Positions 44,503 to 56,443 of a stretch of DNA of 64,000 bases are shown here, one piece after another. Every line of letters starts with the position of its first letter. The stretch's first letter is position 1. The translations under genes and the position numbers were made by a program. The notes beneath the pieces are model-generated. The model saw only the letters and a list, made by a program, of their open reading frames with translations. It did not search any database and had not been told where the DNA came from. The DNA is from Aptenodytes patagonicus (taxonomy: Eukaryota; Chordata; Aves; Sphenisciformes; Spheniscidae). The DNA lies in the NCBI RefSeq assembly GCF_965638725.1, contig NC_134963.1, positions 11,064,501-11,128,500 of the forward strand, written 5' to 3'.

Positions 44503-46689
44503 GGCGTCATGCCACCAGCTCTGCGTCCCCATGCCGATGGGGCTGTGCCATGGACCCCGACTCCCTCTTAAGCCCCCGCATGCCTGGGCACGGCCCCTCC
44601 GTGGAAACGTGGCCCCCAACGTTCACTGGCAGCTCCTGTCCCAGTGCTCCCCCTGCCCACTGCAGGCACGTCTCTGGCCCACCAAAAGGCACCGAGGTCG
44701 CTCTGGGCCGCCTGCTCCCTGGGCCACTCAGCTGGCAAAACCAGGTCCTGCTTCACACCAGGGCACCACAACCGCGTTTCTCTCAGGAGCCACAAGACTG
44801 TGACGAGCTGGATCGAGGTGTCCGGGCAAGTGCTCCTCGACTCTGGTTTTGGTAAATACAGCCTTAGCCAAGACACGTGCCAAGGGATGGCCGAAACACT
44901 TTTCTGCCCTGCCTTGCTGAAGCGGCCTCTGCAGCCGCCTTAGCCCGGCCTGCGTCCCTGGCCTCACCCACCCTTAGAGCATCCCTCTGCGGCAGCACAG
45001 CTCCTCCAGCCGCGCTCCCGCTCCCCTTCCCCTCCCGCCCCGGGCGCTTCTCCGCGGGGCTCCGCACCCGTGGCCGGCCCAGCACAAGCCCGCAGTGCAC
45101 CCCCACTGCAGGCTGGTGCTCCGAGACCTCCCGGGCCAGGGGCCAGGATTGCTCCACCAGCACAGACGCTCCCACTTCTCAGCAGCACCGCGGGGACGAG
45201 GCAAAGCGCCCTGGCCTCCGCTACCTCTGGAGCATGAGGGCAAACGCCCAGCCTGCCCAGCCCCACACACCCGCGCAGAGCTCTCCACGCCACCCTTCCC
45301 AGACCCGCCTCTGCCTTTCCGTGCTGCTCCTAAGCAGGAGGTGGGACGGGTCTGCCGAAGCCGTTAGGGTCCTTGGGCCTCTCTGACAGACCCCAAAATG
45401 ATTCAGGACTGCGTCTCAGGAAGCAAACAGCAGCTTCCTTTCGGCCCCCCGAGCCCCCTCACACCAAATTCCAGCCCCCCTTCACCTTTCAGAAGCATAA
45501 TCAATAGGACCCGGACACATGAAGACGGGGATTTATTATTCTATGTTCGTTCTACAGAAGAGGTTCAATGCCAAGCTACCACCACCCCCTGTGACTCCCT
45601 TAGGCCAGGAACACAGCAGCCCCTCCTTAGACACAGGATATTTTCCACAGGCCTCTTTCTCTTAATCAGCAGCTGCTTCTGCTTCAAGTTCGGGTTCGCA
45701 ACCAAGACTAACGCTTTTTTACAAGCTCACAAGCCAGAAAGTGTCGTGGCTGCTTCACAGTCCAACACACCGCCGCAGCAGCAGCACCCCCCCGTGGCCT
45801 GCCTCCACTTCGACTTAACTGGAAGGAGAAGGAATGAAAGGCGGTGAGAAGTCAACAAGCAGGTTTGACCATGATTCAGTACTTCTTGAACTCAATTCTT
45901 TCTACTTGCACATCATCCTCAATTAGTTGGTACACATAAGTGACAACGGTGGAAGCCTGGATATCCATCAGTACAAATGAAGGGATGATGTTCCTGGAAA
46001 GAAAACATGCTTTGTTGATCTTCCCGATTAGCTTACACTTCTCGCTATTAACATACCTTATGCTTACGCATTCTAATACGCTTGGTTGCCAAGGGCTGGA
46101 GGGGTCTGGGAAACACTGCAGTCTGCAGGCACCGACAACAGCGTCTCGGGCAGAGTTGCACTTAGCCTAGAACAGCCCTCGAGGCTACTGAACAGCCTAC
46201 GTCGTGTCAGGCTCAGACATTTAAGCTGACAGTGCCTCCAGAAGTCTGACTTCCTACAAAATATTGGCATGACGCTTCCGGGAAGACACCAGAAAGCCAA
46301 ACGACTTCAAGACGCTGTGCAACTCGCCCCTCTCCGGGCCCAGGGAGCAGCCGCAGACGCACCAGTGCCGGGCTGTCACGCCCAACACGTGGGCTAAGTA
46401 AAACCCTGGTAACAGGGGAGCCCCACTGCGGTCCCCGGGAAGAGAGAGAGCTGGCCTCCTGGCGTGAAGGCTACCCAACAGTAAATAAACACACAGCTCC
46501 GGTGCCAACATCACATTTTGAGGGCAGGAACAACCAGCCGCACCGCAGGTCTGCATTACCGGGAGCTGTGTCACTTCCACATCCCAGAGCAGCAGCACCG
46601 TCAGGATCGCTGACACCCTTGCAGAGCAGACAGTTAACGGCCAAGCCAGAGCACCCAACCATGGCCACCCTGCAGGGCACCTGGACACT
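44503..46689. other. Alpha spacer, copy 5
   Basis: As copy 4 at +8,728. Confidence 0.78.
45532..45993 (-). pseudogene. VPS29: VPS29-like terminal exon fragment, copy 5
   Basis: Coding end 45876-45993; polyadenylation signal 45532-45537. Confidence 0.78.
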
Positions 46690-46973
46690 GATCAGCACTG
46701 CTGTCCTGGGCACCGCAGTAATAGACAGCCTCGTCCTCGGCTTGGACCCCAGTGATGGTTAACGTGTTCGTGGAGCCAGACTGGGATCCGGAGAATCGCG
46801 AAGGGATGTCCGAGGGTCTCTGGTTGCTGTTGTAGTGACGGGGGCACTGCCAGGTACCTTCTGCTGGAACCAGCCATACCAGCTGCTGCTCCCGGAGCAG
46901 GTGATCCGGACGGTTTCTCCCAGGTTTGCTGACACTGAGGGCGGCTGAGTCAGCGCTGCCTGGACCAGGGAAC
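46690..46973 (-). pseudogene. IGLV: V43, frameshifted IGLV donor (c/h hybrid)
   Basis: Same hybrid as V34 with the same 7-nt deletion. Confidence 0.92.
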
Positions 46974-47201
46974 CTGGAGAGGGAGAGGAGAGAGGGGAGA
47001 AGAAGGGACTTGGCCCCAGGAGCACAGCCCTCCCCAGGCAGCGGGAAAGGGACAGGGCTCCTGTGCCCAGAGACCATGATGCCATGGAGGGACCCAGAGC
47101 CCCGCACACAGAGCCCAAGGCCAGAGCGCGAGGGTCCTGCAAGGAGAAGCGGCAGCAGCAAGAAGAGGGGTAATGCCAGAGTCGGTGCCTCCGTCGTGCT
47201 G

Positions 47202-47509
47202 ACCAGCACTGCTGCCATCGTTGCTACCACAGTAATAGACAGCCTCGTCCTCGGCTTGGACCCCAGTGATGGTTAACGTGCCCGTGGTGCCGGACGCGGA
47301 GCCAGAGAATCGCGAAGGGATGTCCGAGGGTCTCTGGTTGTTGTTGTAGATCACAGTGACGGGGGCACTGCCAGGAACCTTCTGCTGGTACCAGCCAGCA
47401 TAAGCATAGCTGCTGCCGCTGCTACCCCCGGAGCAGGTGATCCGGACGGTTTCTCCTGGGTTTGCTGACATCGAGGACGGCTGAGTCACTGCTGCCTGGA
47501 CCAGGGAAC
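47202..47509 (-). pseudogene. IGLV: V44, IGLV donor (type d, long CDR1)
   Basis: Same protein as V35. Confidence 0.93.
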
Positions 47510-47990
47510 CTGGAGAGGGAGAGGAGAGAGGGGAGGAGACAGGGGTCAGCAAGTGCCCCAGGAGCACAGCCCTCCCCGAGCAGCGGGACAGGGAATGCCA
47601 CAATTGGAGGAGAACAGACCCGGACATGGTCACAGGCACATTTGGGGAGGTGAGCCCAGCACAACGCAGCCCAGCACAGAGGCAGCTCTGGCAGGAGCCA
47701 GAATGATGACATGGTGACATGTCATCAGTAGCAAGAGGCAGTGGGGTGGCAGACAATGCCACATTGTGAACTTTGTAGGCACAGGGACAATGGGCCCCAG
47801 CCACGGAGTCACCTCCAGTGCTCTGGGACACAAAAGGGAGGACATTCACAGCCACGGCTGTGCAGAGGGGACAGGAACCTGCCTCAGGCCCACAGCCACA
47901 ACCCTGCTCGGCCAGGAGGGAGAAGGGCGGAAAAACATGCCTCTGATTTGGAGTCTGTGTCTCACTTCCTATTACTCATTGTCACCAGAC

Positions 47991-48286
47991 ACCATAGCTG
48001 CTGCTGCTGTCCAAGCCACCACAGTAATAGACAGCCTCGTCCTCGGCTTGGACCCCAGTGATGGTTAACGTGCCCGTGGAGCCGGACGTGGAGCCGGAGA
48101 ATCGCGAAGGGATGTCCGAGGGTCTCTTGTTGCTGCTGTAGATCACAGTGACGGGGGCACTGCCAGGTACCTTCTGCTGGAACCAGCCATAGCTACCGCT
48201 ACCCCCGGAGCAAGTGATCCGGACGGTTTCTCCCAGGTTCGCTGACACCGAGGACGGCTGAGTCAGCGCTGCCTGGACCAGGGAAC
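47991..48286 (-). pseudogene. IGLV: V45, IGLV donor (type e)
   Basis: Same protein as V36 and V5. Confidence 0.93.
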
Positions 48287-48868
48287 CTGGAGAGGGAGAG
48301 GAGAGAGGGGAGAAGACGGGGGTCAGCCAGTGCCCCAGGAGCACAGCCCTCCCCAGGCAGCGGGATGGGGTCAGGGCCCCTCTTCCATAAGGTCCCGATA
48401 CCACACAGGACCCAGAGCAACACGTTCAGAGCCCAAAGCCAGAGCCCTGGGGCCCCGGGAGGAGAGCTGGCAGAAGCAGGGACGGGGAGTGCCAGAGGTG
48501 GATAAGGGCCTCGGTCAGGGTATGGGCACATTATGGGGGAGCACAACCCTGCCCAGGCCAGAGCAGCCCAGCACAGAGGCAACTCCAACAGGAAGAGGAG
48601 GATGGGGATGCCAGGAGCAAGAGGCAGTTGGGCTGGGGACAAGGCAATGCCATGCCTTCTGTAGGGAGAGACACAAAGCGCCCCCGGGCCCAGAGTCATC
48701 TCGCGCACGGCATGGTACAGTCTGGAGAACATTCACAGGCACATCCTTGGACAGGGACAGGAACTTGCTCCAGCCCCACAGCTCTGCTCATCCAGGAGAG
48801 AGAAGGGCAGAGAACCTACATTTTTAAATCCTCTGTACCTCACTTCCACATCTCTCTGCGTCACTACA

Positions 48869-49172
48869 ACAGCATCACTGCTGCTGTCCCTGCTACCACA
48901 GTAATAGACAGCCTCGTCCTCGGCTTGGACCCCAGTGATGGTTAACGTGCCCGTGGTGCCGGACTGGGATCCGGAGAATCGCGAAGGGATGTCCGAGGGT
49001 CTGTTGGTGTTATCGTAGATCACAGTGACGGGGGCACTGCCAGGAACCTTCTGCTGGTACCAGCCAACAGCATAACTGCTGCTGTCAATCCCGGAGCAGG
49101 TGATCCGGATGGTTCCTCCTGGGTTTGCTGACATCGAGGGCGGCTGAGTCAGCGCTGCCTGGACCAGGGAAC
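48869..49172 (-). pseudogene. IGLV: V46, IGLV donor (type f)
   Basis: Same protein as V37 and V26. Confidence 0.93.
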
Positions 49173-49292
49173 CTGGAGAGGGAGAGGAGAGAGGGGAGGA
49201 GACGGGGGTCAGGCAGTGCCCCAGGAGCACAGCCCTCCCTGGGCAGTGGGACAGGGAATGCCACAATCAGAGGAGAACAGACCCGGACGTGG

Positions 49293-49560
49293 TGTCCTGG
49301 TCTTGGCTGGGATAGAGTTAATTTTCTTCCCAGTAGCTGGTACAGTGCTGTGGTTTGGATTTAGGACAAGGATAATGTTGATAACACACTGATGTTTTAG
49401 TTGTTGCTAAGCAGTGCTTACGCTAGTCAAGGACTGTTCAGCTTTCCGTGCTGTACCGACCGAGAAGGCTGGAGGTGCACGAGAAGCTGGGAGGGGGCAC
49501 AGCCAGGACAGCTGGCCCAAACTGGCCAGAGGGATATTCCATACCATGGGACATCATGCT
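49293..49560 (+). mobile_element. ERVL-like LTR fragment, copy 7 (fossil, chimeric)
   Basis: Copy 6 at +8,728. Broken remnant. Confidence 0.72.
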
Positions 49561-49615
49561 CATTTTCTCTGATTTTGGAGTCTGTGTCTCACTTCCTATT
49601 ACACATTGTCACCAG

Positions 49616-49913
49616 ACACCATAGCTGCTGCCATCGTAGCCACCACAGTAATAGACAGCCTCGTCCTCGGCTTGGACCCCAGTGATGGTTAACGTGCCCG
49701 TGGAGCCGGACGTGGATCCGGAGAATCGCGAAGGGATGTCCGAGGGTCTCTTGTCATTAGCATAGATCACAGTGACGGGGGCACTGCCAGGAACCTTCTG
49801 CTGGAACCAGCCGTAGTAGCTGTTGCTGCTCCCGGAGCAGGTGATCCGGACGGTTTCTCCCAGGTTCGCTGACACCGAGAACGGCTGAGTCAGCGCTGCC
49901 TGGACCAGGGAAC
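49616..49913 (-). pseudogene. IGLV: V47, IGLV donor (type a)
   Basis: Same protein as V38 and V27. Confidence 0.93.
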
Positions 49914-50036
49914 CTGGAGAGGGAGAGGAGAGAGGGGAGGAGACGGGGATCAGCCAGTGCCCCAAGAGCACAGCCCTCCCCTGATGGGTGATGGTGGGAC
50001 AGCAGAAATTCCTAACTGGTCCCTGTGAAGATGGGA

Positions 50037-50075
50037 GGTTTCTGTATCACTTCCCCGTTGCTCTGTGTCACTGTG
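50037..50075 (-). other. V48 RSS, intact 23-RSS
   Basis: CACAGTG (50069-50075), 23 nt, ACAGAAACC (50037-50045). Confidence 0.9.
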
Positions 50076-50356
50076 GGATCATAACTGCTGCTGTCGGGGC
50101 CACCACAGTAATAGACAGCCTCGTCCTCGGCTTGGACCCCAGTGATGGTTAACGTGCTCGTGGAGCCGGACGTGGATCCGGAGAATCGCGAAGGGATGTC
50201 CGAGGGTCTCTTGTCATTAGCATAGATCACAGTGACGGGGGCACTGCCAGGAACCTTCTGCTGGAACCAGCCATAGTAGTTGTTAATCTTGGAGCAGGAT
50301 ATCCAAGTGTTTACTCTTGGGGACATGTACATTGAGGGTGGCTCGGTAGGCCCTGC
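50076..50356 (-). pseudogene. IGLV: V48, IGLV with intact RSS, aberrant FR1, no leader
   Basis: Copy of V39 ([28 protein letters not shown]). Confidence 0.88.
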
Positions 50357-51493
50357 CTGCAGACCAGAGAGGGAGAGGAGAGAGGGGAGAAGACGGGGGT
50401 CAGCAAGTGCCCCAGGAGCACAGCCCTCCCTGGGCAGCGGGACAGTGACGGGACTCCTCTGCCTGCAGGCACATGGATGGGACACCCTGGGTGCAGCCCC
50501 AAGCCCAGGCGCTCCCTGAGGGGTGGCTGTAGCCAGAGGCTGGACACCCTCCCTGCCCGCTGCCCCTCGGGGCACACCTCATCCCTGTCACTGCGACCGG
50601 GCAGCCCAGGGGCACGACCTGCCGTGGGCACCCAGAGTTTGCAGCAGTCTGGAGACACCCCTGCCCATGCCCCAGATGAGGCCACGTCCAGGCCAGCAGC
50701 CAGTGGCTGCATGCAGGAGGTCCCCAGTCGGTGAGAAGCTGCATGGGGAGACAGTGTGTGACAGAGGGAATGGAGGCACCTCCAGCACAGCACGGGCTGG
50801 TGAGAGGCACCACCATGGAGACCAGAGACGGGGGACTGCCTGGGCAGGGGGCATGAGCTCCGGTGGGGACTTTCCAAGGTCAAATGTGCCCCAGGTAACA
50901 CCCTCTCCCCACACACCTTCTGTCCCCACGGCAGCACAAAGCACCCAGGGCACATGGGCTCTGGCTCTTGGGCTCCTCCGCACCCCTTGGGATGAGTCAG
51001 GAACGCCCCCAAATGCAGCCAGGCCCAGAGTACGCTGGAGGGGAATGGAAAGGGGAGACGCAGTGCCTGGCGGCTTACAGCATAGCCCTGCAATGGACAG
51101 ACCTTCCCAGAGCCAATGGGTCCCTACCCAGCCCAGGGATTATCCCAAACCCCACCTCTGCTCATCTCCAAGGAAAGGCTCTCAGACACAAGAAGGACAG
51201 AAACTCCCCCTGCCCAGCAGCACGACACTACTGCCCCATGGAAACCATGGCTTGCATGTGCCTGGGGCAAGGCAGGAGGTGCTCAGCACCACACACCGAC
51301 ACTGCACTGATAGCACCAGAGGGGAGGTGGCATCAGGACAGAGATGCAGGCAAAACCCTGCAAAGGCAGAGCCAGAACAGGTGCAAGTGCAAAAGGGAGC
51401 CAACTGCCTACCCTCTGCAGCTCTTCCCCACACAGGGGAGGCGTAGGAACAAACAGGACAGAAAAAACTAATCTCAGCATCACCATGACCCTG
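50357..51493. other. Delta spacer, copy 4
   Basis: Copy 3 at +8,728; no gene seen. Confidence 0.65.
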
Positions 51494-51798
51494 ACCAGCA
51501 TTGCTGCTGCCGTCCCAGCCACCGCAGTAATAGACAGCCTCGTCCTCGGCTTGGACCCCAGTGATGGTTAACGTGCCCGTGGTGCCGGACTGGGATCCGG
51601 AGAATCGCGAAGGGATGTCTGAGGGTCTATTGGTGTTATCGTAGATCACAGTGACGGGGGCACTGCCAGGAACCTTCTGCTGGTACCAGCCATAGTAGCT
51701 GCCGCTGCTGCCGCCCCCGGAGCAGGTGATCCGGACGGTTTCTCCTGGGTTCGCTGACACCGAGGACGGCTGAGTCAGCGCTGCCTGGACCAGGGAAC
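51494..51798 (-). pseudogene. IGLV: V49, IGLV donor (type j)
   Basis: Same protein as V20 (offset 30,193). Outer end of the 8.7-kb duplication. Confidence 0.93.
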
Positions 51799-51918
51799 CT
51801 GGAGAGGGAGAGGAGAGAGGGGAGGAGACGGGGGTCAGGCAGTGCCCCAGGAGCACAGCCCTCCCTGGGCAGTGGGACAGGGAATGCCACAATCAGAGGA
51901 GAACAGACCCGGACGTGA

Positions 51919-52186
51919 TGTCCTGGTCTCGGCTGGGATAGAGTTAATTTTCTTCCTGGTAGCTGGTACAGTGCTGTGGTTTGGATTTAGGATGAGAATA
52001 ATGTTGAAAACACACCGGTGTTTTAGCTGTTGCTAAGCAGTGCTTACACTAGCCAAGGACTGTTCAGCTTTCCGTGCTGTACCGACCGAGAAGGCTGGAG
52101 GTGCACAAGAAGCTGGGAGGGGGCACAGCCAGGACAGCTGGCCCAAACTGGCCAGAGGGATATTCCATACCATGGGACGTCATGCC
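51919..52186 (+). mobile_element. ERVL-like LTR fragment, copy 8 (fossil)
   Basis: Same subtype as copies 1 and 4; between V49 and V50. Broken remnant. Confidence 0.75.
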
Positions 52187-52241
52187 CATTTTCTCTGATT
52201 TTGGAGTCTGTGTCTCACTTCCTATTACACATTGTCACCAG

Positions 52242-52545
52242 ACACCATAGCTGCTGCCATCGTAGCCACCACAGTAATAGACAGCCTCGTCCTCGGCTTG
52301 GACCCCAGTGATGGTTAACGTGCCCGTGGTGCCGGACGTGGATCCGGAGAATCGCGAAGGGATGTCTGAGGGTCTCTTGTTGCTCTCATAGATCACAGTG
52401 ACAGGGCCACTGCCAGGAACCTTCTGCTGGTACCAGCCAACATAGCTGCTGCTGCTGCCGCCCCCGGAGCAGGTGATCCGGACGGTTTCTCCCAGGTTTG
52501 CTGACACTGAGGGCGGCTGAGTCAGTGCTGCCTGGACCAGGGAAC
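52242..52545 (-). pseudogene. IGLV: V50, IGLV donor (type a)
   Basis: Same protein as V21. Confidence 0.93.
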
Positions 52546-52773
52546 CTGGAGAGGGAGAGGAGAGAGGGGAGGAGACGGGACTTGGCCCCAGGAGCACAGC
52601 CCTCCCCAGGCAGCGGGAAAGGGACAGGGCTCCTGTGCCCAGAGACCATGATGCCATGGAGGGACCCAGAGCCCCGCACACAGAGCCCAAGGCCAGAGCG
52701 CGAGGGTCCTGCAAGGAGAAGCGGCAGCAGCAAGAAGAGGGGTAATGCCAGAGTCGGTGCCTCCGTCGTGCTG

Positions 52774-53244
52774 ACCAGCACTGCTGCCATCGTTGCTACC
52801 ACAGTAATAGACAGCCTCGTCCTCGGCTTGGACCCCAGTGATGGTTAACGTGCCCGTGGTGCCGGACACAGAGCCAGAGAATCGTGAAGGGATGTCCGAG
52901 GGTCTCTTGTTGTCATTGTAGATCACAGTGACAGGGCCACTCCCAGGTGTCTTCTGCTGGTACCAGCCGACACCACTGCCGCTGCTACCCCCGGAGCAGG
53001 TGATCCGGACGGTTTCTCCCGGGTTCGCTGACATCGAGGGCGGCTGAGTCAGTGCTGCCTGGACCAGGGAACCCGGAGAAGGAGAGGAGAGAGGGCAGAA
53101 GACGGGGGTCAGGCAGTGCCCCAGGAGCACAGCCCTCCCTGGGCAGCGGGACGGGGATGGGCCCCCTGAGCCCAAAGGCCCCAGCCAGGCACAGCCAGTC
53201 CGGCCGTGGGTGAGCACCACGAGGAGGAGAGGGGCCCAGGCCAC
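52774..53244 (-). pseudogene. IGLV: V51, IGLV pseudogene with leader relic (type b)
   Basis: V exon 52774-53072: CDR1 [12 protein letters not shown]2 [10 protein letters not shown]3 VSGTTG, CDR3 [10 protein letters not shown]. Combines the CDR2 of V2 with the FR3 of V22. Confidence 0.92.
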
Positions 53245-55431
53245 GGCGTCATGCCACCAGCTCTGCGTCCCCACGCCGATGGGGCTGTGCCATGGACCCC
53301 GACTCCCTCTTAAGCCCCCGCATGCCTGGGCACGGCCCCTCCGTGGAAACGTGGCCCCCAACGTTCACTGGCAGCTCCTGTCCCAGTGCTCCCCCTGCCC
53401 ACTGCAGGCACGTCTCTGGCCCACCAAAAGGCACCGAGGTCGCTCTGGGCCGCCTGCTCCCTGGGCCACTCAGCTGGCAAAACCAGGTCCTGCTTCACAC
53501 CAGGGCACCACAACCGCGTTTCTCTCAGGAGCCACAAGACTGTGACGAGCTGGATCGAGGTGTCCGGGCAAGTGCTCCTCGACTCTGGTTTTGGTAAATA
53601 CAGCCTTAGCCAAGACACGTGCCAAGGGATGGCCGAAACACTTTTCTGCCCTGCCTTGCTGAAGCGGCCTCTGCAGCCGCCTTAGCCCGGCCTGCGTCCC
53701 TGGCCTCACCCACCCTTAGAGCATCCCTCTGCGGCAGCACAGCTCCTCCAGCCGCGCTCCCGCTCCCCTTCCCCTCCCGCCCCGGGCGCTTCTCCGCGGG
53801 GCTCCGCACCCGTGGCCGGCCCAGCACAAGCCCGCAGTGCACCCCCACTGCAGGCTGGTGCTCCGAGACCTCCCGGGCCAGGGGCCAGGATTGCTCCACC
53901 AGCACAGACGCTCCCACTTCTCAGCAGCACCGCGGGGACGAGGCAAAGCGCCCTGGCCTCCGCTACCTCTGGAGCATGAGGGCAAACGCCCAGCCTGCCC
54001 AGCCCCACACACCCGCGCAGAGCTCTCCACGCCACCCTTCCCAGACCCGCCTCTGCCTTTCCGTGCTGCTCCTAAGCAGGAGGTGGGACGGGTCTGCCGA
54101 AGCCGTTAGGGTCCTTGGGCCTCTCTGACAGACCCCAAAATGATTCAGGACTGCGTCTCAGGAAGCAAACAGCAGCTTCCTTTCGGCCCCCCGAGCCCCC
54201 TCACACCAAATTCCAGCCCCCCTTCACCTTTCAGAAGCATAATCAATAGGACCCGGACACATGAAGACGGGGATTTATTATTCTATGTTCGTTCTACAGA
54301 AGAGGTTCAATGCCAAGCTACCACCACCCCCTGTGACTCCCTTAGGCCAGGAACACAGCAGCCCCTCCTTAGACACAGGATATTTTCCACAGGCCTCTTT
54401 CTCTTAATCAGCAGCTGCTTCTGCTTCAAGTTCGGGTTCGCAACCAAGACTAACGCTTTTTTACAAGCTCACAAGCCAGAAAGTGTCGTGGCTGCTTCAC
54501 AGTCCAACACGCCGCCGCAGCAGCAGCACCCCCCCGTGGCCTGCCTCCACTTCGACTTAACTGGAAGGAGAAGGAATGAAAGGCGGTGAGAAGTCAACAA
54601 GCAGGTTTGACCATGATTCAGTACTTCTTGAACTCAATTCTTTCTACTTGCACATCATCCTCAATTAGTTGGTACACATAAGTGACAACGGTGGAAGCCT
54701 GGATATCCATCAGTACAAATGAAGGGATGATGTTCCTGGAAAGAAAACATGCTTTGTTGATCTTCCCGATTAGCTTACACTTCTCGCTATTAACATACCT
54801 TATGCTTACGCATTCTAATACGCTTGGTTGCCAAGGGCTGGAGGGGTCTGGGAAACACTGCAGTCTGCAGGCACCGACAACAGCGTCTCGGGCAGAGTTG
54901 CACTTAGCCTAGAACAGCCCTCGAGGCTACTGAACAGCCTACGTCGTGTCAGGCTCAGACATTTAAGCTGACAGTGCCTCCAGAAGTCTGACTTCCTACA
55001 AAATATTGGCATGACGCTTCCGGGAAGACACCAGAAAGCCAAACGACTTCAAGACGCTGTGCAACTCGCCCCTCTCCGGGCCCAGGGAGCAGCCGCAGAC
55101 GCACCAGTGCCGGGCTGTCACGCCCAACACGTGGGCTAAGTAAAACCCTGGTAACAGGGGAGCCCCACTGCGGTCCCCGGGAAGAGAGAGAGCTGGCCTC
55201 CTGGCGTGAAGGCTACCCAACAGTAAATAAACACACAGCTCCGGTGCCAACATCACATTTTGAGGGCAGGAACAACCAGCCGCACCGCAGGTCTGCATTA
55301 CCGGGAGCTGTGTCACTTCCACATCCCAGAGCAGCAGCACCGTCAGGATCGCTGACACCCTTGCAGAGCAGACAGTTAACGGCCAAGCCAGAGCACCCAA
55401 CCATGGCCACCCTGCAGGGCACCTGGACACT
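53245..55431. other. Alpha spacer, copy 6
   Basis: As copy 1; holds the sixth VPS29-like exon. Confidence 0.78.
54274..54735 (-). pseudogene. VPS29: VPS29-like terminal exon fragment, copy 6
   Basis: Coding end 54618-54735; polyadenylation signal 54274-54279. Confidence 0.78.
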
Positions 55432-55725
55432 GATCAGCACTGCTGTCCTGGGCACCGCAGTAATAGACAGCCTCGTCCTCGGCTTGGACCCCAGTGATGG
55501 TTAACGTGTTTGTGGAGCCAGACTGGGATCCGGAGAATCGCGAAGGGATGTCCGAGGGTCTCTGGTTGCTGTTGTAGATCACAGTGACGGGGGCACTGCC
55601 AGGAACCTTCTGCTGAAACCAGCCGTAGTAGCTGTTGCTGCTCCCGGAGCAGGTGATCCGGATGGTTTCTCCCAGGTTTGCTGACACTGAGGGCGGCTGA
55701 GTCAGCGCTGCCTGGACCAGGGAAC
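55432..55725 (-). pseudogene. IGLV: V52, IGLV donor (type c, open frame)
   Basis: As V13 but TIRITC. It lacks the 7-nt deletion carried by V23, although the blocks on its low-coordinate side are V20-V23 duplicates. Confidence 0.93.
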
Positions 55726-55953
55726 CTGGAGAGGGAGAGGAGAGAGGGGAGAAGAAGGGACTTGGCCCCAGGAGCACAGCCCTCCCCAGGCAGCGGGAAA
55801 GGGACAGGGCTCCTGTGCCCAGAGACCATGATGCCATGGAGGGACCCAGAGCCCCGCACACAGAGCCCAAGGCCAGAGCGCGAGGGTCCTGCAAGGAGAA
55901 GCGGCAGCAGCAAGAAGAGGGGTAATGCCAGAGTCGGTGCCTCCGTCGTGCTG

Positions 55954-56255
55954 ACCAGCACTGCTGCCATCGTTGCTACCACAGTAATAGACAGCCTCGT
56001 CCTCGGCTTGGACCCCAGTGATGGTTAATGTGCCCGTGGAGCCGGACTTGGATCCGGAGAATCGCGAAGGGATGTCCGAGGGTCTCTTGTCGTTGTAGTA
56101 GATCACAGTGACGGGGGCACTGCCAGGAACCTTCTGCTGGTACCAGCCAGCATAAGCACTGCTGCTGCTAAGCCCGGAGCAGGTGATCTTGACGGTTCCT
56201 CCTGGGTTTGCTGACATCGAGGGCGGCTGAGTCACTGCTGCCTGGACCAGGGAAC
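55954..56255 (-). pseudogene. IGLV: V53, hybrid IGLV at block junction (d/V29)
   Basis: FR1 to FR3 follow V29 ([29 protein letters not shown]). FR3 end and CDR3 [10 protein letters not shown] are type d with the V52 upstream region as 3' flank. The switch lies near 56030-56040. Upstream is the altered leader of V29. No RSS. Confidence 0.92.
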
Positions 56256-56443
56256 CTGGAGAGGGAGAGGAGAGAGGGGAGAAGACGGGGGTCAGCCAGT
56301 GCCCCAGGAGCACAGCCCTCCCTGGGCAGCGTGACGGGCCCCCTGTGCCCAGAGGCCCCGGCCGGGCACAGTGAGTCTGGCCAGGGCACCTGAGCTGTGG
56401 GCGAGCACCGTGAGGAGGAGAAGTGCAAGGCCACCCAGGCGGC

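Larger units (their letters stand above)
34140..51594. repeat. 8,728-bp tandem duplication
   Basis: Units of about 34140-42867 and 42868-51594 share every feature at a constant offset of 8,728 bp (V31-V40 against V40-V49). The central junction lies in V40 between about 42866 and 42891, inside the block encoding DIPSRFSGS. The outer ends lie at the same place in V31 and V49. Confidence 0.9.
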
